Assembly: GCF_025699485.1 (NCBI RefSeq)
Contig: NZ_JANUXN010000001.1
Span: forward strand, 456,877-520,876
Source: Thauera carbonicopians
GTDB lineage: Bacteria > Pseudomonadota > Gammaproteobacteria > Burkholderiales > Rhodocyclaceae
DNA length: 64,000 nt
Direction of reading: 5' to 3'
Position 1 is the stretch's first letter. Each line of letters opens with the position of its first letter. The notes under the pieces are model-generated. The model ran no database searches and was not told the DNA's origin. It saw only the letters and a list, made by a program, of their open reading frames with translations. Below are positions 43,541 through 52,212 of the stretch, one piece after another. The position numbers and the translations under genes were made by a program.

Positions 43541-44062
43541 TTGCAGCACAAAGCGACAGAACAAACCCACTTGATCGGCGAACTGTATTCCAGCCATCGC
43601 GGCTGGCTGCAGGGCTGGCTGCGCAAGAAGATCGGCTGCCTGCACCAGGCTGCCGACTTGGTGCAGGACACCTTCGTCAAACTGCTGTCGTCCGCCAACC
43701 TGCCGGCCCTGCGCGAGCCGCGCGCCTACCTGCTGGTGATCGCCAGCCATCTGATGATCGATCATTACCGGCGCCGCAAGCTGGAACAGGAAAGCCTGCA
43801 AACCATGGCGGTGCTGGCCGAAGACGCGCTGGCCGCCAGCCCCGAGGAGCAGGCCGCGACCCGCCAGCTGCTGGGCGAGACCCTGCACGTCCTGGCCCGC
43901 GAACTGGGCGACAAGCCCTGCCGGGCCTTTCTGATGGCGCGCGTGGATGGCATGTCCTACGCGGAGATCGCCGCCGCGCTCGGCGTGTCCGAGAGCAGCG
44001 TCAAGCAGTACCTGAGCAAAGCCCTGGCGTATTGCCATGCCCGCCTCTACACCCATGACTGA
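43541..44062 (+). CDS. FecI-type ECF sigma factor (cassette 3)
   Basis: The 173-residue sigma factor has region 2 (SHRGWLQGWLRKKIGC, AADLVQDTFVKLL) and region 4 (RAFLMARVDGMSYAEIAAAL, helix-turn-helix GVSESSVKQYLSKAL). I propose a TTG start at 43541: GGAG lies exactly 6 bases upstream, the same spacing as in cassette 2, and the first in-frame ATG (43442) lies upstream of the Fur box. It should activate the receptor gene at 45085. The FecR gene overlaps its end. Confidence 0.87.
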   Translation: MQHKATEQTHLIGELYSSHRGWLQGWLRKKIGCLHQAADLVQDTFVKLLSSANLPALREPRAYLLVIASHLMIDHYRRRKLEQESLQTMAVLAEDALAASPEEQAATRQLLGETLHVLARELGDKPCRAFLMARVDGMSYAEIAAALGVSESSVKQYLSKALAYCHARLYTHD

Positions 44063-45002
44063 CGCGGCGCTGAACGAATCCGCGATCCGCGAACAGGCCG
44101 CCGAGTGGATCGTGCGCCTCGACGACGCACTGGACGACGCCCAGCGCCAGGCCGTGCAGGCGGCCTGCCGGGCGTGGTGTGCGCAGGACGAGCGGCACGC
44201 GCGCATCTTCCGCCAGATGCAGCAGATGTGGCAGGCCGCAGCCCAGCCCGCCAAACCGAAACGCGGCGGAAAAACCGCCGCCGCGGCCGGCCTGCTCGCC
44301 CTGCTCGTGCTGTGCTGGCTGCTGCCGCTGCAGGCCTGGCTGGCCGACGTGCGCGTGGCGCCGGGTGAACTGCGCCAGGTGACGCTGGAGGATGGCAGCC
44401 GCCTGACGCTCGACAGCGGCGCGAGCATCGATATCCGCTTCGACGGGCAGATGCGCTCGGTGCATCTGCATGCCGGCCGCTTGCTGGCCGACGTGGCCAA
44501 GGACCCGCAAGGCCGCAGCTTCCGCGTCGTCGGCCGCGACGGCACGGCAACGGCGCTGGGCACGCGCTACATCGTCGATCAGCAGGCCGCCGACACGACG
44601 GTCAGCGTGCTGGAATCCTCCGTCGCGGTGGCCAGCCGCGCCCGGCCGGACCAGCCGGTCGTCCTGCAGGCCGGACAAACCGTGCGCTATACGCGCGCAG
44701 CGCCGGGCTCGCCGGAGACTCTGGCACCCACCGCCACCGACGCGGCCTGGGCCAACGGCCAGCTGATCTTCAACGCCACGCCGCTGCCCGAGGTCGTTGC
44801 CGAACTGGCGCGCCACCGGCGCGGCATCCTGACCCTGCGCCGGGCCGACGAACTGGCCGAATTGCGCTTCACCGGCATGCTGCCGCTGCAGGACAGCGAT
44901 GCCGCGCTGCGCATCCTGGCCCGGTCGCTGCCCGTGTCGGTGGAACAGGCCACGCCATACGTGGTCTGGCTGGCGCCGGAGGAAACCCGGACGCAAAAAT
45001 AA
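44055..45002 (+). CDS. FecR-type anti-sigma factor (cassette 3)
   Basis: The 315-residue regulator has a DUF4880 domain (about 8-55, IREQAAEWIVRLDDALDDAQ, QDERHARIFRQMQQMW), a membrane helix (about 74-92, LLALLVLCWLLPL) and the periplasmic FecR domain (EDGSRLTLDSGASIDIRF, ALGTRYIVDQQAADTTV), then the STN-like end. ATG 44055 overlaps the sigma stop by 8 bases; an alternative ATG at 44037 adds six residues. It is followed after 82 bases by the receptor gene. Confidence 0.88.
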   Translation: MTDAALNESAIREQAAEWIVRLDDALDDAQRQAVQAACRAWCAQDERHARIFRQMQQMWQAAAQPAKPKRGGKTAAAAGLLALLVLCWLLPLQAWLADVRVAPGELRQVTLEDGSRLTLDSGASIDIRFDGQMRSVHLHAGRLLADVAKDPQGRSFRVVGRDGTATALGTRYIVDQQAADTTVSVLESSVAVASRARPDQPVVLQAGQTVRYTRAAPGSPETLAPTATDAAWANGQLIFNATPLPEVVAELARHRRGILTLRRADELAELRFTGMLPLQDSDAALRILARSLPVSVEQATPYVVWLAPEETRTQK

Positions 45003-45084
45003 TTTCACGATGGACTGCCCGATTTTTTCCGGCGCCAGTCATGGAGGTTGAGCAGCAGCTTTCATCAACCATCAGGAGTTCATC

Positions 45085-47523
45085 GTGCATCGTCTTCATC
45101 ACGGTCGGCTGCCCGCGCGGCTGTCGCTGATCGCCCTGTGCCTGGGACTGGCTGCGCCGGCCTCGGCACAGACCGGCAGCCCCTTGGCGTCCCCGCTTCC
45201 CCTGTCCATCTCCGCCCAGCCGCTGGACAAGGCGCTGACCGAACTGGCCACCAAGACCGGCCTGCTGATCGGCGTGGACAGCAGCCTGCTGGCCGGCAAG
45301 CAGGCACCGGCCATCAACGGCAGGTATACGCCGACCACCGCGCTGGACAAGCTGCTGGAAGGCTCGGGCCTGGAGGCGGTGAGCCAGGGCGGCAACGAAT
45401 ACACCTTGCGAAAGCTGCCGGTACGCTCTGGAGAAACGCGCCTGGCGCCGGTGACGGTGAGCGCCGGGGTGCTGCGCGACGCCACCAGCGAAGGCACCGG
45501 CGCCTACGCCGCCCGCGGCGCCACACTCTTCAAGGGCGCCCAATCGCTGAAGGAGATTCCCCAGTCCGTCACCGTCATCACCCGGCAGCGGATGGACGAC
45601 CAGGGGTTGGACACGCTCACCGAGGTGCTCGAACAGACGCCCGGCATCACGCTGAGAAAGCGGCCCAACGGCGGCAGCGACATCTATGCGCGCGGCTTCC
45701 TGACCGAAACGCTCCAGTACGACGGCATCCCTTTGTCGCGCTATCACAACTGGGGGAATTCCCTGACGGCAAGCTCGGTTCACCTCGACCGCGTCGAAGT
45801 GCTGCGCGGCGCGCAGGGACTGCTGGAAGGCGCGGGCAGCCCGGCCGGCGCGGTCAACCTGGTGCGCAAGCGCGGCCTGGCCGAGCGGGCACTGACCGTC
45901 GAGGGCCGGGTCGGCTCGTGGGACCACTACGGCACCCGCCTGGACGTCGGCGGTCCGTTGAACCAGGAAGGCACGCTGCGCGGCCGCGCGGTGCTCGATT
46001 ACGAAGACAAGCAGTCCTTCCTCGACACCGTGTGGGACCGCAACCTCAATCTCTACGCCGCGCTTGATTTCGACGCCACGCCGGACACCACCATCGGCGT
46101 GGGCGTGGCCCATGCCCGGCTGAAAGGCAACAGCGCGCTCTACCCCGGTGTGCCCCGCTACGCCGATGGGCGGGACCTCGGCCTGCCGCGCTCGGCCTAT
46201 GTTGCCGCAGGCTGGAACGAGGCCGACCGGCGCGAAACCCAGGTCTTCCTCGATCTGGAGCATCGCTTCAGTGAAAACTGGAAGCTGAAGGCCGCGGCGG
46301 CCTACGTCCGCGAAAACTACGATGCAGTCGAGTCGCACGCGAATGGGCGCGTCGCCGTGGGCGGCAGCACGGTCAACGGTGTCGGCTATGCCTACGACGA
46401 TGCGGCGAACAGCCGGGGACTGGACATCCATCTCAGCGGCAAACTCCAGGCCCTGGGGCTGGCGCACGAGGTGGTCATCGGCGGCAACTACACGAAGCAG
46501 AAACGCGACGATGGCTATGTCCAGTACTGGAATTACACGACCTACGACGTTTTCAACCCGGATCACGACACGCCGCACCTTTCCGCCTACACGCCTTCAG
46601 ACATTTGGGAGCAGCAGGCGGACACCACGCAAAAGGGGTTGTACGCGCTGCTGCGCAGCCACTTGACCGAGCGCGCGACCCTGGTGCTGGGCGGACGGGC
46701 GAGCTGGTACGAATTCAACGACATGGGAATCAGCCGCGTGGATGGCTACACGTTCTCCTCGGCAAAGAAGGAGAGCGGTGAATTCACGCCTTACGGCGGA
46801 CTGGTCTATGCCCTGACACCGCAATGGTCGGCCTACGCCAGCTACGCGGAGATCTTCAACCCCCAGAGCGCCACGGACGCCCAGCGGCGCCTGCTGGAGC
46901 CGATGACCGGCACCCATTACGAGGTTGGCGTCAAGGGCGAACTCTTCGGCGGCGCCTTGAACACCTCGCTGGCGGTCTACCGCGCCGAACAGAAAAACCG
47001 TGCCGTCACCGACTACGATTCGCCGATGCTCTGCGACGGCTGGTACTGCTCACGCGCCGCCGGCAAGGTACGCAGCGAAGGCGTCGAGATCGAGGCGCAC
47101 GGCGAACTCGCACCGGGCTGGCAGCTCAGCGGCGGCTACACCTACGGCCGCAACGAGTATCTCGACGACGTCGACCCGGCACGGGTCGGCAAACCGTTCG
47201 ACTACATCTCTCCCAAGCACATGCTGCGCCTGTGGTCCAACTACCGGCTGCCCGGCGAGCTGCATCCATGGCAGGTCGGCCTCGGCACCACCTACCGCAG
47301 CCAGCAGAAGACCAGCAGCAGCACCATGCTGAACCCGGTGCAGGGCGGCTACGCGATCTGGAACGCCCGCGTGGCCTACCAGATCGACAAGACCTGGTCG
47401 GCCGCACTGAACATCGACAACCTGTTCGACAAGAAGTACTACGCGTCCATCGATGACCAGTACTACTACAACCACGTCGGCGAGCCGCGCCGCTTCCTGC
47501 TGACCGTGCGCGGCAGCTTCTGA
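45085..47523 (+). CDS. TonB-dependent siderophore receptor with STN domain (cassette 3)
   Basis: The 812-residue receptor starts at GTG with AGGAG 6 bases upstream. It has a signal peptide (ending PASAQ), an STN domain (about 38-112, LPLSISAQPLDKALTELATK), a plug (SLKEIPQSVTVITRQRMDDQ to SPAGAVNLVRKRG) and a barrel ending in LLTVRGSF. The paired-Cys loop reads DSPMLCDGWYCSRAAGK. Plug, late barrel and C-terminus are nearly identical to the receptor of cassette 2, whereas surface segments differ. The two may therefore bind related siderophores. The exact ligand is unknown. Confidence 0.92.
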   Translation: MHRLHHGRLPARLSLIALCLGLAAPASAQTGSPLASPLPLSISAQPLDKALTELATKTGLLIGVDSSLLAGKQAPAINGRYTPTTALDKLLEGSGLEAVSQGGNEYTLRKLPVRSGETRLAPVTVSAGVLRDATSEGTGAYAARGATLFKGAQSLKEIPQSVTVITRQRMDDQGLDTLTEVLEQTPGITLRKRPNGGSDIYARGFLTETLQYDGIPLSRYHNWGNSLTASSVHLDRVEVLRGAQGLLEGAGSPAGAVNLVRKRGLAERALTVEGRVGSWDHYGTRLDVGGPLNQEGTLRGRAVLDYEDKQSFLDTVWDRNLNLYAALDFDATPDTTIGVGVAHARLKGNSALYPGVPRYADGRDLGLPRSAYVAAGWNEADRRETQVFLDLEHRFSENWKLKAAAAYVRENYDAVESHANGRVAVGGSTVNGVGYAYDDAANSRGLDIHLSGKLQALGLAHEVVIGGNYTKQKRDDGYVQYWNYTTYDVFNPDHDTPHLSAYTPSDIWEQQADTTQKGLYALLRSHLTERATLVLGGRASWYEFNDMGISRVDGYTFSSAKKESGEFTPYGGLVYALTPQWSAYASYAEIFNPQSATDAQRRLLEPMTGTHYEVGVKGELFGGALNTSLAVYRAEQKNRAVTDYDSPMLCDGWYCSRAAGKVRSEGVEIEAHGELAPGWQLSGGYTYGRNEYLDDVDPARVGKPFDYISPKHMLRLWSNYRLPGELHPWQVGLGTTYRSQQKTSSSTMLNPVQGGYAIWNARVAYQIDKTWSAALNIDNLFDKKYYASIDDQYYYNHVGEPRRFLLTVRGSF

Positions 47524-47964
47524 GCGGAGTGGGCCGAGCCAAAGGTGAAATCCATCATGTCATGCAGGCCGTGACTGATGGGTTTCGCTACGCTCTACCT
47601 ATGCAGCCCAACCCATCCACCGGCCTGCGCCCACGCAGCGCCCAACACGACGGAACTACGGCACATACACGCCCACGGATCGGCCAAACCAACGCCACTG
47701 TTCTCGAAGTCCTTCGTATTCCTCGTCACTCGAGGATGCAGATTCACTCACCGCCAGCGGGTCGAGCAGATTTGAAAGCGATGAAGCAGAACAAGGTGCG
47801 GGAGCGGTCATGGCAGCAAATGAAACCAGAATTCGACTTCGTATCTTACTCGATAACGATATCAATTCCTATTTACAAACCAGGGCGATATACTCCTGCG
47901 GCCATACACCGACACCTTGCTCGCCGCGCCCGATCCAGCGTCCGGCTGGGCTGGTTTGCCCGCC
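47524..47964 (+). other. Intergenic region before cassette 4
   Basis: I see no supportable gene in these 441 bases. A frame reads through part of it but has no start context or recognisable protein. The right half (about 47840-47895) is AT-rich and holds a Fur-like sequence, so the promoter of the next sigma gene probably lies there. No clear terminator was found for the preceding receptor. Confidence 0.5.
47852..47870 (+). promoter_or_regulatory. Fur-box-like sequence upstream of sigma cassette 4
   Basis: gataacgatatcaattcct matches the GATAAT-unit form of the Fur consensus at about 11 of 19 positions. It lies 94 bases before the sigma start. The right half is poor, so confidence is limited. 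Confidence 0.45.
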
Positions 47965-48531
47965 ATGTACGCCAAGGACGCTTCCTCCTCGCTGGTCGTC
48001 ACCCTCGCGCATCATTACGACGGCCTGGTCGCCTATCTGTGCCGCAAGCTCGGTTTCGCCCAGGGCAACGCGCGCGCCACCCGCGACCTCGCTCACGAGG
48101 CGCTCCATGAAGTTTGCCTGCAACTGCTGAAGGAAGAACCGCAGCTCGGCAAGGTGCGGGTGCCAATCGCCTTCCTGCGTACCCTCAGCCAGCGGCGCGC
48201 CATCGACGTACTGCGCCGCGAAGCGGCCTGGAACAGGTTTGCGGTTTGTGCCGACGAGCATCCCGAATTCCTCTCGCACTCTGCACCGCGCACGAGCGAG
48301 GCCGAATACCAGCTCGATGCACGCCAGCGCATCGCCCTGCTCGCCCAGGCCATCGAATCCCTGCCGCCGCGCTGCCGCGACGTGTTCGTGCTGCACAAGG
48401 TGCACGAATGGACGCAGGCCGATGTGGCGGCGCACCTCGGCATTTCGGTGAAGGCGGTGGAGAAGCACATCCGCGTCGGGCTGGCCTGCTGCCGAGTCGC
48501 CATGGCGGGTTATCTCGACGATGAAGCCTGA
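47965..48531 (+). CDS. FecI-like ECF sigma factor, divergent type (cassette 4)
   Basis: The 188-residue sigma factor has region 2 (HHYDGLVAYLCRKLGFAQG, DLAHEALHEVCLQLL) and region 4 (PPRCRDVFVLHKVHEWTQAD, helix-turn-helix HLGISVKAVEKHIRVGL). It differs from the other five sigma factors in region 2 and in a longer linker (about 105-130). I use ATG 47965, but the frame allows a TTG at 47917. The FecR-like gene begins 6 bases after its stop, the only pair here without overlap. Confidence 0.87.
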   Translation: MYAKDASSSLVVTLAHHYDGLVAYLCRKLGFAQGNARATRDLAHEALHEVCLQLLKEEPQLGKVRVPIAFLRTLSQRRAIDVLRREAAWNRFAVCADEHPEFLSHSAPRTSEAEYQLDARQRIALLAQAIESLPPRCRDVFVLHKVHEWTQADVAAHLGISVKAVEKHIRVGLACCRVAMAGYLDDEA

Positions 48532-48537
48532 ACAGCC

Positions 48538-49431
48538 ATGAGCAAGTGCCCCGATCCGCGCCCTTCCCGCAGTAAAACGCTGCGTGCAGCGGGCAATGCT
48601 ACCCAGGCGCCCCCCCGCGCCGCGGTCGAGGACACGATCGATGCACATCGCAGCGTGCTGCAGGCGATGTTCCCCATTCCACCGGCACGCCCTCGAAACA
48701 AGCGTGCGGCCCGCAACGCCGGCACGGCAGCGGCCGTGCTGCTGGCCGCTGCCCTGTGGTGGGCGGATCCCGCCTATCGAAACGAGCACTTCGCCACCGC
48801 CATCGGTGAGTTGCGTGAAATCCCGCTGGCCGACGGCAGCCGCCTCGTGCTCGATACCGCCAGCGCAGCCCAGGTGAGCTGGCATCTGCGCTCGCGCCGC
48901 GTCGAGCTGCAGCAGGGCCGCGTCCATTTCGACGTCGAACCCTCGACCTTCCGTCCGATGACCGTCGCCGCAGGCGAAATCCGCGTGCGTGTCGTCGGCA
49001 CCCGCTTCGATGTCTGGCGCCAGCCCACCGGCACCCAGGTCGTCGTCCAGCAAGGTACGGTCGCGGTATGGCATGCCGCACACGAGCAGGATTCCACCCT
49101 GTTGCCGGCCGGTCAGCAGATCCGGTTCGATGACGCTTTCCAGGCCGAACATTCGCCGCCGTCGAGCACTCGGGTCGACGCAGAAAGTCTCGGCACCTGG
49201 CAGACCGGCTTGCTCGTGTTCCAGAACACGCCGCTGAACGAAGCCCTGGCCGAGATCCAGCGCTATCGCCAGGCGCCGATCCGCCTGCAAGGCAAGTTCG
49301 GCAGCGACACCAACGTCTCGGGCGTATTCGACAGCCGCAGCACCGATCAACTGCTCGACCGGCTGCCCGACATCCTGCCGGTGCAGGTCGTGCGCCACCC
49401 CGGCGGCGAAGTGGACGTCCAGCGCCGCTGA
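48538..49431 (+). CDS. FecR-like periplasmic regulator lacking the usual anti-sigma domain (cassette 4)
   Basis: The 297-residue protein has one membrane helix (about 58-76) and the full periplasmic FecR domain (ADGSRLVLDTASAAQVSWHL, VRVVGTRFDVWRQPTGTQVV) with a C-terminal STN-like part (NTPLNEALAEIQRYRQ). Its 57-residue cytoplasmic part is Arg/Pro-rich and shows none of the W, F-W-L and AW signature residues of the DUF4880 anti-sigma domain seen in the other five FecR proteins. It may control its sigma factor by a different contact, or act only as a positive transducer. It is followed by the receptor gene. Confidence 0.82.
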   Translation: MSKCPDPRPSRSKTLRAAGNATQAPPRAAVEDTIDAHRSVLQAMFPIPPARPRNKRAARNAGTAAAVLLAAALWWADPAYRNEHFATAIGELREIPLADGSRLVLDTASAAQVSWHLRSRRVELQQGRVHFDVEPSTFRPMTVAAGEIRVRVVGTRFDVWRQPTGTQVVVQQGTVAVWHAAHEQDSTLLPAGQQIRFDDAFQAEHSPPSSTRVDAESLGTWQTGLLVFQNTPLNEALAEIQRYRQAPIRLQGKFGSDTNVSGVFDSRSTDQLLDRLPDILPVQVVRHPGGEVDVQRR

Positions 49432-49585
49432 GCAGCGTGGCGTGCTTGCCGGCCGTCCCAGCCGCTCACGCGGGCAACAGCCTCTGTGCCCGGCAGGCTG
49501 CAATTTTTCCGAGGGAAGGTAGGGGTCGGATGAGGCCCATACGACATGTGTTCATCACCCACCCACGGCAACGCTGGAGCCCTGC

Positions 49586-52048
49586 ATGAGCACAGTCCGA
49601 CCTTTCCGCCCTTCCCGGCAGCACGCCTTATCCCTGCATGCACTGGCGCTGGCATGCGCCCTTGCAACAAGCCTGATGGCCGCGGCCCCATCCGCGCGTG
49701 CGCAACAGAGTACCGGCACCACGACACAGGCCGTACTGGCCTTCGACCAGCCCGCCCAGCCGCTTGGCGAAGCCGTCAATGCGCTGGCGCGCCATGCCCG
49801 GGTGCAGATCATCTTCGCCGCCTCGGCCACCGAAGGCTTCAGCGCACCAGCCCTGCGCGGCAGCTACACCGTACGCCAGGCTCTCGACCGGCTGCTGGCC
49901 GGCACCGGGCTGATGGCCAGCCAGTCCGGCAACGCGTTCACCATCCAGGCTCAAACCAGGTCGCCTGAAACGGCGCTGAAAGCAGTGACGGTCACGGCGC
50001 AATACGGACTCGGTGGCGCCACGGAAGGCACCGGCCAATACACCACCGGCGCGATGAACACGGCCACCAGGATGGCGCTTTCACCACGTGAAACACCACA
50101 GTCGGTGAGTGTGCTGACCCGCGCGCAGATCGACGACCAGAATCTCACCACGTTGGATGACGCGGTTCAGCAGATCACCGGCCTGACGATGCAGAAAGGC
50201 TATTACACCGGCGATTCCGGCAGCTTCAATGCACGCGGCTTCCCGGTTTCCAATCTGCTGCTCGACGGCGTGCCGACCAGCGCCGGCGCCAACGGCACCT
50301 TCAATGCCGACAACGACGCGCTGGACATCTACGACCGGGTGGAGGTCGTGCGTGGCGCCACCGGCCTGACCACCGGCGCCGGTACGCCCTCTGCCGCGAT
50401 CAACCTGGTACGCAAGCGCCCGACGGCGGAGATCGAGCGCCGCGTCATGCTCAGCGCAGGCAGCTGGGATAACTACCGTGCCATGGTCGATGCCGGCGGG
50501 CCGCTGAACGAGGCAGGCACGCTGCGTGGCCGCGTCGTCGCCACCGTACAGGACTCCGACAAGTTCTACGACGTCGCCCACGACCGCAACCACCAGCTCT
50601 ACGGCATCCTCGAGGCCGACCTGACGCCCGATACCATGGCCACCCTCGGTTTCCACTACCGCAAGGTGGACAACGACGGGCTGCTGCCTGGTTTACCGAC
50701 CAATCCCGATGGCAGCTTCCTTTCCGGCGTGAGTCGCTCGACCAATCTCGCCAACGATTTCGACTACTGGAAACAGACCGACAAGACCGTGTTCGCCGAG
50801 CTGATCCACAACTTCGCCAACGGCTGGCAAGCCAAGGCCGCAGCGGTATGGAAGCGCCCCGAGCAGGACATGGTGTTCTCCGGCCTGTATCGCAATGGCG
50901 GCATCCTGCGCCAGAACACCCAGAGCTATCGCCTCGACAACGAGCAGGACAGCTACGACCTGTCCCTCAATGGCCCCTTCTCGCTGTTCGGCCGCACGCA
51001 CGAACTCATGCTGGGTGCGAGCTACCGCAGCCGCGACAACCTCAACTGGGGCGGCTGGGCGGCCTACAGCTGGACGACAGACGGGCCTGCCGTCGATCCA
51101 TACAACTGGGATTCATCGGCCGTTCGCAAGCCGGACATCGACATGACGCTGTGGGGCATCGACGCGACGACTCGCCAGAAAGCCGTCTATGCAGCCACGC
51201 GACTGAACATCAGCGATCCGCTGAAAGTCATCATCGGCACCCGCATCGACTGGTACCGGCACGACAACCATCGCAACGATACGAGCTACAAGGTCAACCA
51301 GGAACTCACCCCCTACTTCGGCGCGATCTATGACCTGGACGACCAGCATTCGGCCTATGCGAGCTGGACGGAAATCTTCGAGCCGCAGGGCAGCTACGAC
51401 AGCAGCGGCAAGCTGCTCGATCCGATCACCGGCACCAATTACGAGATCGGCATCAAGGGCGAGTATTTCGGCGGCCGCCTGAATGCCAGCCTGGCCGCAT
51501 TCCTCATCAAACAGCAGAATCGTGCCACCGACGACCTCGCCGGGCCCAACCCCTGCCCCGGCAGCGCCTGGGGCTATTGCCAACGGGCGGCGGGCGAGGT
51601 GGAAAGCAAAGGGATCGAACTGGAGATCGCCGGCGCATTGACGCCGGACTGGCAGTTGATGGCAGGCTATACCTACGTTGCCGCCAGGTTCAACAAGGAT
51701 GCCGACAAATCGATCGTCGGCAAACTGTTCGACCCCGATCTGCCGCGCCACCAATTGAAGCTGTCGACCAGCTACCGACTGCCCGGCGAACTCAATCGCT
51801 GGCGGGTCGGCGGCAATCTGTATGCCCAGAACGGCATCCGGGCCAGCGACGACACGCGCGTACGGCAGTCCGGCTACACCGTCGTCGGCCTGCACACCGC
51901 CTACAGCCTGAACAAGCAGACGGAAATCCGGCTGAACATCAACAACCTGTTCGACAAGCACTACTACCAGACCATCGGCTGGGCGACCGGCGGCAACGTC
52001 TTCGGGGCACCGCGCAACTTCACCTTGAGTGCGCAGTACTCGTTCTGA
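49586..52048 (+). CDS. TonB-dependent siderophore receptor with STN domain (cassette 4)
   Basis: The 820-residue receptor has a signal peptide (ending SARAQ), an STN domain (about 48-118, LAFDQPAQPLGEAVNALARH), a plug (SPRETPQSVSVLTRAQIDDQ to TPSAAINLVRKRP) and a barrel ending in LSAQYSF. The pattern is that of FhuE/FpvA-type hydroxamate or mixed siderophore receptors. A paired-Cys loop reads PNPCPGSAWGYCQRAAGE. GGAG lies near its ATG. It is more distant from the cassette 2/3 receptors than those are from each other. Confidence 0.92.
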   Translation: MSTVRPFRPSRQHALSLHALALACALATSLMAAAPSARAQQSTGTTTQAVLAFDQPAQPLGEAVNALARHARVQIIFAASATEGFSAPALRGSYTVRQALDRLLAGTGLMASQSGNAFTIQAQTRSPETALKAVTVTAQYGLGGATEGTGQYTTGAMNTATRMALSPRETPQSVSVLTRAQIDDQNLTTLDDAVQQITGLTMQKGYYTGDSGSFNARGFPVSNLLLDGVPTSAGANGTFNADNDALDIYDRVEVVRGATGLTTGAGTPSAAINLVRKRPTAEIERRVMLSAGSWDNYRAMVDAGGPLNEAGTLRGRVVATVQDSDKFYDVAHDRNHQLYGILEADLTPDTMATLGFHYRKVDNDGLLPGLPTNPDGSFLSGVSRSTNLANDFDYWKQTDKTVFAELIHNFANGWQAKAAAVWKRPEQDMVFSGLYRNGGILRQNTQSYRLDNEQDSYDLSLNGPFSLFGRTHELMLGASYRSRDNLNWGGWAAYSWTTDGPAVDPYNWDSSAVRKPDIDMTLWGIDATTRQKAVYAATRLNISDPLKVIIGTRIDWYRHDNHRNDTSYKVNQELTPYFGAIYDLDDQHSAYASWTEIFEPQGSYDSSGKLLDPITGTNYEIGIKGEYFGGRLNASLAAFLIKQQNRATDDLAGPNPCPGSAWGYCQRAAGEVESKGIELEIAGALTPDWQLMAGYTYVAARFNKDADKSIVGKLFDPDLPRHQLKLSTSYRLPGELNRWRVGGNLYAQNGIRASDDTRVRQSGYTVVGLHTAYSLNKQTEIRLNINNLFDKHYYQTIGWATGGNVFGAPRNFTLSAQYSF

Positions 52049-52212
52049 GCGCTCGGCCCTTCAGCCAGCCGGCTGCTTTCCACGGGAAGGCCGCCGGCTG
52101 ATCCGACCAGGCGCCGGCGCGCTGCTACGACGCCGTGCACGCACACCGCGCCCACTGCCTCGCCGAACATGGTCAAGGCGGTGAACATCCAGGGCTTTTC
52201 CACGCTACCGCT

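Noticed and set aside
47529..48110. Possible gene running from the intergenic gap into sigma cassette 4
   Set aside because: It has no ribosome site or recognisable protein and overlaps the sigma gene in another frame.
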